In this document: positions 26,389-34,987 of the stretch, piece by piece
Layout: every line of letters begins with the position of its first letter
Position numbering within the stretch: position 1 is the first letter of the stretch
Source: Shewanella atlantica
GTDB lineage: Bacteria > Pseudomonadota > Gammaproteobacteria > Enterobacterales > Shewanellaceae
Length of the DNA stretch: 64,000 nucleotides
Assembly: GCF_003966265.1 (NCBI RefSeq)
Contig: NZ_RXNV01000018.1
Location: forward strand, 1-64,000
Direction: 5' to 3'
The notes under the pieces: model-generated
Database searches by the model: none
Told to the model about the DNA's origin: nothing
What the model saw: only the letters and a program-made list of their open reading frames with translations
Translations under genes and position numbers: made by a program

Positions 26389-27954
26389 ATGGCCGACATA
26401 ATTACAACAACCTCACCTCTAAAGTTCCTTATCGGCATGATAATCATTAGCTTGTCGGCTCTAAGCCCCAGTGTCTTTGCCAAACAAGATTCAAAAATCG
26501 ATGAGAGTAGAGTCAACCACTGCTATGTCGACGATCTGGCCGAGCGCCTGAAATGCGGTTTTATTAGCGTCCCGGAAGATCGCACTAAGCCAAACGGTAA
26601 GCAGATAGACATTCATTATGTTGTACTCCCTGCCATCAAGAACGGCGCAAACTCAGAAGCCTTTCTTGCCATTGCCGGAGGGCCGGGACAATCGGCCATA
26701 GATAATGCGGCAGGTTTCAGTCGTATGTTTAGTAAGGTGCGACAGAAGAGAGATATTTTACTCATAGATCAGCGCGGTACAGGTCGTTCGAATGTTCTCA
26801 ATTGTGAAGGGGAAGGTTTTGAGGAGGCTCTGTCCATTAATGAAGCCGACTTCGATGTCACCAAAGAAACTCAGGCTTGTCTCGATAAACTCGATGCCGA
26901 TGTAACCCAGTATGGCAGCCTGAATGCGTTGGAAGACTTCGAGTCTGTCCGCCAGCACCTTGGTTACCGGAAACTACACCTATACGGGATCTCTTACGGT
27001 ACCCGTATGGCACAACTCTATATGCGCAAGTATCCACAGGTATTATCCACCGTCACCATAGATGGCGTGGTACCCATGCAGCAAAGTGTGCTCGCTATCG
27101 GCAATGCCATCAACAGGGCCTTCGAGCTACTCATTCAGAATTGTGATGAAAATGAGCTCTGCGGCAAACAGTTTCCGAACCTCAAAGGTGACCTGCATAA
27201 GGTAGATGCTGAGCTGACTTTGAAACCTGCAATCAGTCAGGTACGGGATCCGTTAACCGGTGAGTCCACCCAACTCACAATGACGCGTTCTAAGTTTATG
27301 GGCGCTATTCGAATGGCACTCTATATGCCAAACGTACGTGCGCTGATCCCCCACGCCATCAGCGAAGCGGCCAAAGGTAACTTCCAACCCGTTATGGGGC
27401 TCTATTCCCTCACAATAGATAGTACGGGCATAGCCATGGGCATGCACGCCTCCGTCGTATGTGGCGAAGATTGGCAGAGACTCACACAAGAGGAGAGAGA
27501 TGCAGCTAATCAAACCTATTTCGGCCAGGAGATGATCACTAACTTCGAGAAGTCTTGTGCCATCTGGAATATGCCTGCTGTCGAATCCAGTTTCTCTGCA
27601 CCGATTAGCAGTAATATCCCCACCCTGGCCCTGTCGGGACAGATAGATCCGGCGACACCACCTAGCTGGGGAGAGTTAGCCATGGAAGAGCTCACCAATG
27701 CGAAACATTTTATCGCGCCTTATGCCACCCATGGCGTGGCTAACCAATCTTGTGGTAACGACCTTATCGCCCAACTGGTCGATAGTGGTAGCGTGGAAGG
27801 GTTAGACAGGAGTTGTCTCGACAAAGATGTACGACGTAACTTTTATCTCAATGCCAGTACGGTCGAAGCCATACCGGATAAAGCCGATGCGCCAAAAGAA
27901 ACGAAACAAGCGGATACTCGCCATACAGCAGAGCAAGGAGATAGTCATGATTAA
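26389..27954 (+). CDS. Exported TAP-type alpha/beta-hydrolase peptidase
   Basis: 521 residues from the ATG at 26389 (an in-frame ATG at 26353 with a better AGG site is the alternative). Signal peptide ends near SPSVFA. Catalytic serine is in LYGISYGTR (GxSxG); the oxyanion region is GGPGQSA and LLIDQRGTGRS. The TAP-like C-terminal domain supplies Asp in SGQIDPATPP and His in APYATHGV. Family members are proline-type or tripeptidyl aminopeptidases. Its stop overlaps the next gene's start by eight bases, so it is coupled to the ABC exporter that follows. Confidence 0.85.
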   Translation: MADIITTTSPLKFLIGMIIISLSALSPSVFAKQDSKIDESRVNHCYVDDLAERLKCGFISVPEDRTKPNGKQIDIHYVVLPAIKNGANSEAFLAIAGGPGQSAIDNAAGFSRMFSKVRQKRDILLIDQRGTGRSNVLNCEGEGFEEALSINEADFDVTKETQACLDKLDADVTQYGSLNALEDFESVRQHLGYRKLHLYGISYGTRMAQLYMRKYPQVLSTVTIDGVVPMQQSVLAIGNAINRAFELLIQNCDENELCGKQFPNLKGDLHKVDAELTLKPAISQVRDPLTGESTQLTMTRSKFMGAIRMALYMPNVRALIPHAISEAAKGNFQPVMGLYSLTIDSTGIAMGMHASVVCGEDWQRLTQEERDAANQTYFGQEMITNFEKSCAIWNMPAVESSFSAPISSNIPTLALSGQIDPATPPSWGELAMEELTNAKHFIAPYATHGVANQSCGNDLIAQLVDSGSVEGLDRSCLDKDVRRNFYLNASTVEAIPDKADAPKETKQADTRHTAEQGDSHD

Positions 27955-28681
27955 GGTTGCTAACCTGTCTAAGCGTATCGGTGAGGTGCAAGCCCTGGAT
28001 GACTTAAGCTTTATTGCTAAAGATGGCCAGATAACCGGCCTGCTTGGGCCCAATGGTGCAGGAAAAACCACCTGTTTAAGAACCGTTTTTGGATTACTGC
28101 AGGCCGACATGGGAAGTGCCGAGATCGATGGTATCGATGTGGCTAAATCTCCTATCGAAGCCAAACAGCAACTCGGCCTGTTCCCAGATCCGTTTGGGCT
28201 CTATGAACGACTTAGCCCGAGAGAATATGTCAGTTATTTTGCCGAACTCAATGGATTATCACGCGTCGATGCCAAAGCCGCCACGGCTAAAGTACTCAGC
28301 CAGCTCCATATGGATGACATTGCCGACCGACGCTGTAAAGGCTTCTCTCAAGGCCAGAGAATGAAAACGGCACTGGCACAGGCAATAGTCCACCAGCCAA
28401 CCAACATAATTCTCGATGAGCCGACCCGAGGTTTAGATGTCATGAGTACCCGGGTACTCAGAGATCTGCTAAAAGAGTTAAAAGCACATGGACACTGCGT
28501 ACTGTTCTCCAGCCATGTCATGCAGGAGGTCGCCGCCCTGTGCGATCAGGTTATTGTTATGGCCCAAGGTAAAGTGGTCGCAGTAGGCAGTCCGGATGAG
28601 CTTTGTGAGCAAACCGGAAAAGACTCACTCGAGGACGCCTTCATTCACTTGATCGGCACAGATGAGGGCATAGCTGCATGA
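27947..28681 (+). CDS. ABC transporter ATPase (NatA-like)
   Basis: 244 residues from the ATG at 27947, supported by AAGGAGA and by conservation from MIKVANLSKR. Walker A GPNGAGKTT, signature FSQGQRMKTALAQA, Walker B NIILDEPTRGLD, H-loop FSSHVM. It belongs to the CcmA/NatA exporter ATPase class. With the downstream permease it forms a two-component exporter like NatAB (sodium) or related drug/peptide exporters. Confidence 0.9.
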   Translation: MIKVANLSKRIGEVQALDDLSFIAKDGQITGLLGPNGAGKTTCLRTVFGLLQADMGSAEIDGIDVAKSPIEAKQQLGLFPDPFGLYERLSPREYVSYFAELNGLSRVDAKAATAKVLSQLHMDDIADRRCKGFSQGQRMKTALAQAIVHQPTNIILDEPTRGLDVMSTRVLRDLLKELKAHGHCVLFSSHVMQEVAALCDQVIVMAQGKVVAVGSPDELCEQTGKDSLEDAFIHLIGTDEGIAA

Positions 28682-28757
28682 TAGCTCTTTCAGAAAGCAC
28701 ATCGGAATACGCGCTATTTTCATATCAACCAATCTGCGCGAGTAAAGGAATAGCAGC

Positions 28758-29906
28758 ATGATAAGTAACATAATGACTATGGTCAGAAAAGAGCTAATCG
28801 ATGCGGCAAGAGACAAGCGATCCGTTATGGCGGGCCTCTATTACGCAATCGGTACGCCTCTGTTGATGTGTGGCATGTTTATGCTGCTAATCGGGCAGAT
28901 ATCGAGCCCGGAAGATCTCAACATCAAGATTGAAAATGGGGAGCGGGCACCGGATCTGGTTAAATACCTATCCAGTCAGGGGATCACCCATGGCGACGAA
29001 CAGGACAAGAGTCTTGATGTCAAAGATATTCGCTTAATCTTCAGCGATGATTATGCAGCACAGATGGCGAAGGGGTTAAGTGCCGAAGTGACGCTGGTCG
29101 CCGATAATTCAAATGAGAAGCTACAAAACTCAATAAGACGTCTGGAGAAGAACCTGCAGACCTACAGCGCCGAAATGGGCAGCTTAAGGCTCATTGCCAG
29201 AGGTATCGATCCCCGCGTGGTTCAACCCATTAAGGTCAATGTTGAAGATCAGGCGACGCCGGATTCTAAGGGGGGGGTGATCTTAGGCGTGGCGACGATG
29301 ACCATGATCTATGCGGTATTTATCTCCGGCATGAACCTGGCCATCGATACCAGTGCCGGCGAACGTGAGCGTAACTCGTTGGCGCTGCTGCTAAGCCATC
29401 CGGTTTCCACACGCAATATTGTCTTAGCGAAGGTCTTGGCCGTCACTATCTTCGCCATGCTGGGACTCCTGTTAACCCTGATCATCTCTAAGCTCTCCTA
29501 CTCCTTCGTTCCCTGGCAGGAACTGGGATTCACGGTTTCAATCAGCACTAACTTCATCCTGTTAATGCTCTTAATTGGACTTCCGATAGCTATCATGGCC
29601 GCCAGCCTACAGCTGTTTGTCTCGTTTATGGCTAAGACATTTAAAGAGGCGCAATCTTATCTGACCTTAGTGTTGATAGTGCCCATGATGCTTTCGATGG
29701 CCGCCAGCTACAACATAGCCCCGGACACCTTGCAGTGGTTACCCGTATCCGGCCAGCAGCAGGCTTTAATCGCCTTTATCAAGGGCAGAGAGATCCCTAT
29801 GCTGCAGTTACTGCTCTCATCAATGACGACACTGGTTATCGCACTGGGACTGACATTTGCTATGGAGAAATCACTCAAGAGCGAGAAAATAGTTTTCGGC
29901 TTATAA
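28758..29906 (+). CDS. ABC transporter permease (NatB-like)
   Basis: 382 residues: one N-terminal membrane anchor (about 25-45), a ~130-residue extracytoplasmic region containing VTLVADNSNEK, then five to six membrane helices from about residue 170, with the SAGERERNSLALLLSHPVS coupling segment typical of ABC-2 permeases of the NatB type. AAGGAA ribosome binding site. Pairs with the ATPase upstream. Confidence 0.88.
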   Translation: MISNIMTMVRKELIDAARDKRSVMAGLYYAIGTPLLMCGMFMLLIGQISSPEDLNIKIENGERAPDLVKYLSSQGITHGDEQDKSLDVKDIRLIFSDDYAAQMAKGLSAEVTLVADNSNEKLQNSIRRLEKNLQTYSAEMGSLRLIARGIDPRVVQPIKVNVEDQATPDSKGGVILGVATMTMIYAVFISGMNLAIDTSAGERERNSLALLLSHPVSTRNIVLAKVLAVTIFAMLGLLLTLIISKLSYSFVPWQELGFTVSISTNFILLMLLIGLPIAIMAASLQLFVSFMAKTFKEAQSYLTLVLIVPMMLSMAASYNIAPDTLQWLPVSGQQQALIAFIKGREIPMLQLLLSSMTTLVIALGLTFAMEKSLKSEKIVFGL

Positions 29907-29939
29907 ACATAGTAATCGTAACTAAAGGAAGGAAGAGAA

Positions 29940-30191
29940 ATGGAATTTATAGATAAAATTGTAGCCAGTGAAAATTATGCATTTATATCACTATTAATGC
30001 TTGTGGTAGTTGCCCTCTGGTTTCTTCCTGCAATATTGGCACTGATGTTTAACCGCAAGCACTTCAAGCTCATTCTATTGGCTTGTATTCCGGCCGGATT
30101 TTCATTGATTGCATGGGGTGGGGTGATGGTATGGGCGACTACGGGAAAGGTCGTCGAGAAATATTCGAATCGCACGAAATCTGAGGGTTAG
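29940..30191 (+). CDS. Small membrane protein of the superinfection-immunity type
   Basis: 83 residues with two helices separated by a short NRKHFK loop. The pattern WFLPAILALMFN...LLACIPAGFSLIAWGGVMVWA matches the Imm_superinfect-like family (T4 Imm relatives), commonly found on chromosomes. AAGGAAGG site; 33 bases after the permease, so likely part of the same transcript. Whether it affects phage DNA entry or is simply a membrane protein of the exporter operon cannot be decided. Confidence 0.55.
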   Translation: MEFIDKIVASENYAFISLLMLVVVALWFLPAILALMFNRKHFKLILLACIPAGFSLIAWGGVMVWATTGKVVEKYSNRTKSEG

Positions 30192-30233
30192 AGATACCAG
30201 ATAAAAGACGTCTATTGCAGGATTAATGAAAAA

Positions 30234-30265
30234 TGCCACCTTTAAGCAAGGAGCTACAAGGTGGC
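30234..30265. terminator. Possible bidirectional terminator
   Basis: GCCACCTT pairs with AAGGTGGC between convergent genes. The T-run is weak, so this is tentative. Confidence 0.45.
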
Positions 30266-30292
30266 GATAAATCAGTGGTATTAAGCAGGGCG

Positions 30293-31951
30293 TTAAATCT
30301 TAAACTGCTGCACCAGAAGTTCTAACTGCTTGGCCATTTCGGCCAACCTCTCACTCTCGCTGGAAGTCGCATTAGCGCCCTGTGCAGCCTCTTCTGCAGC
30401 ATGGTTAATATTAACGATATTGGCATTGATCTCTTCAGATACCGCACTTTGCTCCTCGGCGGCCGTGGCTATCTGAGTATTCATATCGGTGATCTTACCT
30501 ATAGACTGTGTGATCATCTGTAGGGCTTCACCCGCAGATTTAGCATTGCTGACACTATCATCGGCATACTTACGACTATCAGACATGACATTCACTGCGA
30601 CCTTAGCCCCACCCTGTAACTTCTCAATCATCTTTTGAATCTCTTCGGTCGATGCTTGCGTCCTGCTTGCTAAAGTACGCACCTCGTCAGCCACAACGGC
30701 AAAGCCTCTACCCTGCTCACCCGCTCTCGCAGCCTCAATAGCTGCATTGAGTGCCAACAGGTTAGTCTGCTCGGCAATTCCTTTGATCACATCTAAAATG
30801 GAACCGATCTGATTACTGTCCTTTTCTAAGTCCAGTATCACCTCCGCCGCACTCTCAATTTCTGCAGCCAAACCAACGATCATATCCACGGTATTGGTTA
30901 CAACATTCAGACCTTCTTTGGACTGGTTATCGGTTTCAACGGCGGCATCGGCGGCATCGTTAGCATTTTTTGCGACCTCCACAACCGTGGCTGTCATTTC
31001 ATTCATCGCCGTTGCCACCATGTCCAGCTCATGTCGCTGCGTTTGCACAGAAGTGGCAGTCTCTGAAGTTACCTGAGCCATGCCCTGGGCAGACTCAGCA
31101 AGCTGCTGTGAAGTGTCTGAGACACTATTAATACTGGCTTGAAACTTATCGAGCATAAGGTTAAATGAGAGAGAAAGCTCTCCGAGTTCATCTTTTGAAT
31201 TGCATTCGATACGTTGGGTAAGATCTGAGTTTTTTTCTATATTATTTACAGATTGATTTAGTGTCTTAACTGAGCTCAAAATCATGCGAGCAACAAGGAA
31301 TAAAATCACGCCACCCAGAAAGAATGAAATAAGGGTAATGGCGATTAACTCTTGTTTCATATCTGCCATAGAGGTAAGCGCGACCTCCTGGGTATCACTC
31401 CTTGCACTCTCTTCGGCCTGAGCTAACGCTTTAAAGCTCGCTCTCGCCTTATTCGCATATGGAGATGCGCCTTTACGATAAGAGGCCCAGGCAGCCTGTA
31501 ACACATCGGGAGTACGCTCGATCAATCTCAGCTTAGACATGCGCTGACGTCCATCTTCAAGAAAGGCTTTAGTCGCTTGCTTTGAATTTGAGGCCAGCTG
31601 TCTCAGGTTGGCTTTTACATCTGGTTCGCTGATTAGACTTAATGAAGATTCGAGTCCTTCAAAATGGCGGTCTATATCTGCAATACGGGTTTCCAATAAG
31701 CCGAAGTTTTTCTCGAAATCATCGCCGAGCATGATACTTCTGGATAAACGCGAACAGTAGTTCATATCACGGCTGATCGACAGCATATATTTCTGACTGC
31801 TCACCCCGGCTTGGTCATACTCATTAAATTTGTCTTCTACAAATCCGGTATTAATAATGACATTCACGAGTATCACCAAACCCGCTAAACCGAAAACAAC
31901 CATGACAGCAGTGAGCTTCTGCTTAATGCTCCATGAAGATAAAAAATCCAT
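30293..31951 (-). CDS. Methyl-accepting chemotaxis protein
   Basis: 552 residues. Membrane helix at about 10-32, a ~165-residue periplasmic four-helix sensor, second helix near 193-220, HAMP domain (to about 275), and a full cytoplasmic signalling domain with the hairpin tip EQTNLLALNAAIEAARAGEQGRGFAVVADEVR (seen as AIEAARAGEQGRGFA). Signals to CheA/CheW. No PAS or globin sensor. The ligand is unknown. No C-terminal CheR-docking pentapeptide is visible (ends LVQQFKI). Confidence 0.94.
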   Translation of the reverse strand: MDFLSSWSIKQKLTAVMVVFGLAGLVILVNVIINTGFVEDKFNEYDQAGVSSQKYMLSISRDMNYCSRLSRSIMLGDDFEKNFGLLETRIADIDRHFEGLESSLSLISEPDVKANLRQLASNSKQATKAFLEDGRQRMSKLRLIERTPDVLQAAWASYRKGASPYANKARASFKALAQAEESARSDTQEVALTSMADMKQELIAITLISFFLGGVILFLVARMILSSVKTLNQSVNNIEKNSDLTQRIECNSKDELGELSLSFNLMLDKFQASINSVSDTSQQLAESAQGMAQVTSETATSVQTQRHELDMVATAMNEMTATVVEVAKNANDAADAAVETDNQSKEGLNVVTNTVDMIVGLAAEIESAAEVILDLEKDSNQIGSILDVIKGIAEQTNLLALNAAIEAARAGEQGRGFAVVADEVRTLASRTQASTEEIQKMIEKLQGGAKVAVNVMSDSRKYADDSVSNAKSAGEALQMITQSIGKITDMNTQIATAAEEQSAVSEEINANIVNINHAAEEAAQGANATSSESERLAEMAKQLELLVQQFKI

Positions 31952-32312
31952 CCAATTCCACCATTAAACCAATTATGACTAACAACAAGTCTAGTTAACT
32001 TACTGGCGAAGGAGAATAAAACAGTTAAAAAAATGTTACTAACACCTGCGAGGGGATAACGTCTAAAAGTTTGTGAAAAGTTATAAAAAAGGGCCGAAAA
32101 TGTATCTAAAGAGCCAAGTGAGATGAATCTTTAAGCAGATACTGTAGATGTAAGCTTGGAGCTGATGAGTTAAAAAAGAAAAAGCCCAAATAGCACTTGG
32201 TTGTTTCCATCTTCAAAATCGAGATGTTGAATGGGATTGCGGGGCATAACGAGTGCGTCGAGACACTCGCTATACAGGCTACAAACTAACTCTAATTCAG
32301 AAAAAGCAGAAC
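31952..32312. other. Intergenic, no gene seen
   Basis: Between the chemotaxis receptor and mog, genes on the same strand. A GTCGAGACAYTCGC phrase at about 32257 resembles the inside of mog (32417) but the match is short. Nothing else stands out. Confidence 0.4.
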
Positions 32313-32846
32313 TTACTTAGCCTTCGGGCGGAATGGCTTTATCACAGCTTCGTCGCACTCGAGGAATGGACCGTCCATCAGATCGATGCAGTACGGGATT
32401 GCCGGGAACACGGCGTCGAGACATTCGCGAATCGACTTAGGTTTACCCGGAAGGTTAACAATCAAAGAGTCACCACGAAGACCCGCAGTCTGGCGAGACA
32501 GGATAGCTGTCGGAACAAACTTCAATGACTCGGCACGCATCAACTCACCAAAACCAGGCATCATGCGATCGCAGACCTCTTCGGTAGCCTCCGGAGTCAC
32601 ATCACGTTTCGCAGGACCGGTACCGCCAGTCGTCACGATAAGACTACAGTTTTGCTCATCGGCCATCTTAATCAGAGTCGCAGCAATGACATCTTGCTCA
32701 TCAGGGATGACTTCATAAACCGGTTCCCACTCAGAAGTGAGGTATTCATTTAATACATCGATAATCGCCTTACCGGAAAGATCTTCATAAATTCCAGCGC
32801 TGGCTCTATCACTTACAGTCACAATACCGATTTTTGCTTTGGTCAT
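32313..32846 (-). CDS. mog: Molybdopterin adenylyltransferase (MogA)
   Basis: 177 residues. Adenylylates molybdopterin before molybdate insertion. Contains IVTVSDRASAGIYEDLSG at the start, the TTGGTGPAKRDVTPEAT binding loop, and SRQTAGLRGDSLIVNLPGKP, all diagnostic of MogA. AGGA site seven bases before the ATG. Monocistronic here. Confidence 0.95.
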   Translation of the reverse strand: MTKAKIGIVTVSDRASAGIYEDLSGKAIIDVLNEYLTSEWEPVYEVIPDEQDVIAATLIKMADEQNCSLIVTTGGTGPAKRDVTPEATEEVCDRMMPGFGELMRAESLKFVPTAILSRQTAGLRGDSLIVNLPGKPKSIRECLDAVFPAIPYCIDLMDGPFLECDEAVIKPFRPKAK

Positions 32847-33015
32847 CTTCAGTCCTATCGAATAAGCAGATCCCCCTACAGATGCTCATTCACAATACAG
32901 CATCGAAGCGGAGGATATTAGTTGAGTCTAAACTAGCATAATTAATGCGTATTATATCTTTAAGCGGGTTAAAAGTGGGAGCTAATCCGGTATTTAATAG
33001 ATCAAAAAAGCTAAG

Positions 33016-33468
33016 TTATAACCGCCTGGATAACCAATATTTCCGTTTCCAGTAGCTGTTTTCCAATGTCGAAATCATCACACCCTGGCTCGTCGATGCG
33101 TGCAAAAATTTAGAATCACTCAAATAGATGCCTACATGACGTGTCGTCCACCCAGTTTTAAAGAACACCAGATCCCCCGCCTTGAGTCTATCCTTAGATA
33201 TTTCTGCACCTGAGTTTAATTGTTCAGACGTAGTTCTTGCTATCGTCTCCCCCAACAACTCTTTATAGGCCAGATAAACGAAAGCGGAGCAGTCGATGCC
33301 CCGCTTGCTCATTCCACCCAGTCGATATGGTGTGCCGCGCCACTCTTGATGAAATGCCATTAACTGACGCTCTAACTGAGCCGACGCTTTAGTGCTTGGC
33401 TCGGGAGGAAGACTCCCACAGGCGCTCAGCAACAAGATAGCCGAGAGTATGAGCAAGGACCTTAGCAA
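33016..33468 (-). CDS. NlpC/P60-family lipoprotein (Spr/MepS-like), start possibly disturbed
   Basis: 150 residues: lipoprotein signal with lipobox LSAC (cys at about 17) and an NlpC/P60 cysteine-peptidase domain with Cys in GIDCSAFV, His in TRHVGIYL and a second His in FLHAST. Predicted outer-membrane-anchored murein endopeptidase. The best in-frame start is TTG at 33468; there is no ATG or GTG, and a stop lies 8 codons upstream at 33490-33492. That point is inside the left end of the Tn7-like element, so the natural start or promoter may have been displaced. Confidence 0.82.
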   Translation of the reverse strand: MLRSLLILSAILLLSACGSLPPEPSTKASAQLERQLMAFHQEWRGTPYRLGGMSKRGIDCSAFVYLAYKELLGETIARTTSEQLNSGAEISKDRLKAGDLVFFKTGWTTRHVGIYLSDSKFLHASTSQGVMISTLENSYWKRKYWLSRRL

Positions 33469-33483
33469 AGGATTATGTATCGG

Positions 33484-33575
33484 TGTAATTTAAACGAAGA
33501 CAAAGCTGCCACCTAGGCCCCATTGTTTAGGCCTATATTCAGACCCCAAGATGGAATTAAAACGAAGACAAACTT
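33484..33575 (+). repeat. Left-end repeats (putative TnsB sites)
   Basis: Two direct copies, 33484-33507 and 33552-33575, sharing the core AAACGAAGACAAA and an AATT segment before it. Spacing is 68 bases, like the separated sites of a Tn7 left end. Confidence 0.65.
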
Positions 33576-33681
33576 AAACCTATGTTTATAATGAAAAAAT
33601 ACTGCACACATCTTAAGTTGCAACTTTTGAACTTAAGGTCACATCTGTGGATGTGAGACCTATTATAGAGGTGGCTTACAA

Positions 33682-33864
33682 TGCACAGAAAAAACGGTTT
33701 TGTGTACTCTACGATGCAGCGCATAAAAACACGGTTTCGAGTGCTCAACTACGACGCAGCACATAAAAACACGATTTTGTGTGCTCAACTACGACGCAGC
33801 ACATAAAAACACGATTTCGTGTGCTCAATTACGACGCAGCTCATAAAAACACGGTTATGTGTGC
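33682..33864. repeat. 40-base tandem repeat array
   Basis: Four units start at 33711, 33751, 33791 and 33831 with a degenerate partial unit before them. Each unit reads ACGACGCAGC then ACATAAAAACACGATTT then TGTGCTCAA, and contains an inverted repeat (GCACA...TGTGC). No open frame runs through. It lies just inside the transposon left end. Confidence 0.85.
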
Positions 33865-33876
33865 ATTGGCTGTGAA

Positions 33877-33933
33877 TGTGAATTCATAGGCCATATGTGA
33901 ATTCATAGACCATATATGAATTCATGTGAATTC
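33877..33933. repeat. 19-base tandem repeat
   Basis: Two units of TGTGAATTCATAGRCCATA and a partial third, immediately after the 40-base array. The units hold the palindrome TGAATTCA. Confidence 0.75.
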
Positions 33934-34078
33934 TTATTTAACAGTAGCTTACCACCGTTTATATGTAACCGTTCATCTAGTTAAGTGTAGTGGTTCAGTA
34001 GATTTTAGACATATAAACAGGGGAAGTGTCACTTAACTGATGCTGCAAAGCCACCTCTGAATCTTTCATGATAAGCGT

Positions 34079-34528
34079 TTAAAGATCGTCGATTTCAATC
34101 TCAATTTCAGCTTGGCCACGCCTTTCATCAACAAGCCTAGCATCAAGTTCATCTTCGATGAGCTCTTCAATTTCTTCAAGCATTTCAGCTGAAATACCTA
34201 AGCCAATACATATCTTTCGATAAGTATTGAGACTAAGGTTACGCGTACCATTAAGCACTTCAGCAACCTTAGATTTAGAACCGATATAATAAATCAGGTC
34301 GGTTTCATTTAGACCCATTTGTTCCATTCTGAATTTTATTGCTTCAATAGCGTGCGGAGGGTTAATTGGAAATATCCTTTGTTCATACTCATCAATCACA
34401 TAAACAAGCATCTCAATTTCATCTCTGTCTTCTAGTTTTGATGCAAAATCTAGATCAATTAGCGCCGTTAAACGAGCTAAAGCCTGTTCGTAGTCTTGAG
34501 CTGTTTTGATTAGTTTTACTTGAGTCAT
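34079..34528 (-). CDS. HigA-like XRE antitoxin/regulator, apparently without a toxin
   Basis: 149 residues. A helix-turn-helix (about 75-118: MEQMGLNETDLIYYIGSK, KVAEVLNGTRNLSLNTYRKI) preceded by the EIEMLVYVIDEYEQRIFPI segment common to HigA-type antitoxins, with an acidic C-terminal tail (EELIEDELDARL; EIEIEIDDL). HigB-type toxin genes normally precede higA. The ~450 bases upstream contain no credible HigB frame, so this is an orphan or regulator. AGAGG ribosome binding site. Confidence 0.8.
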   Translation of the reverse strand: MTQVKLIKTAQDYEQALARLTALIDLDFASKLEDRDEIEMLVYVIDEYEQRIFPINPPHAIEAIKFRMEQMGLNETDLIYYIGSKSKVAEVLNGTRNLSLNTYRKICIGLGISAEMLEEIEELIEDELDARLVDERRGQAEIEIEIDDL

Positions 34529-34987
34529 TAAGGCAACCTCTATAAATCTTCACTTATCGCACTCAAAAAGTTCGATACATCAATTTAAAGCTTAAGCTTA
34601 GTCCATAGCTACCAAGGTTTTCGGGGGAGTTACTAAAAGAATACGCTTTTTGGAGATGTAACCCTCATGTCACGATTAAAGACTTAAAAAGGTTCATGGA
34701 CAGACACTTCCATTTGCGAACAAACATGCTCCTAGTTAAAACCCTAGCGGTTTATATTTATTGCAATATAGGTACTGTTAGTACCGAAAATCAAAGTAAA
34801 ATAAACCGATATATTGAATCGGGTCTTAAACTCACGAAGCCAAACTCTTAATTTTTTCACCTGAATGCCTGTAAAACAACGAGATTGATAGACAGAACAA
34901 AGATATTAATATACAAAGGCTTAACACCAATCATTTCAACAAAGATATCAATAACAATGTAAATTATGCTTAGAAAGGGATGTGTAT
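34529..34987. other. Intergenic with one dispersed-repeat copy
   Basis: TTTCGGGGGAGTTACTAA at 34619-34636 recurs at 43877-43894. A 51-codon frame from ATG 34696 to 34851 has AAAAAGG before it but no recognisable product. I do not call it a gene. Confidence 0.4.

Noticed and set aside
32230..32440. Partial duplicate of mog in the intergenic region
   Set aside because: Only a ~14-base phrase (GTCGAGACAYTCGC) matches well, with loosely similar flanks; too short to call a duplication.
33557..33748. 63-residue frame on the minus strand in the left-end repeat region
   Set aside because: It runs through the 40-base tandem repeats and the end repeat, has no ribosome site and no family resemblance.
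33711..33864. CRISPR array
   Set aside because: The 40-base units are contiguous without unique spacers and there are no cas genes.
34696..34851. 51-codon frame with a plausible ribosome site
   Set aside because: No recognisable product and a composition expected of AT-rich spacer; left as intergenic.
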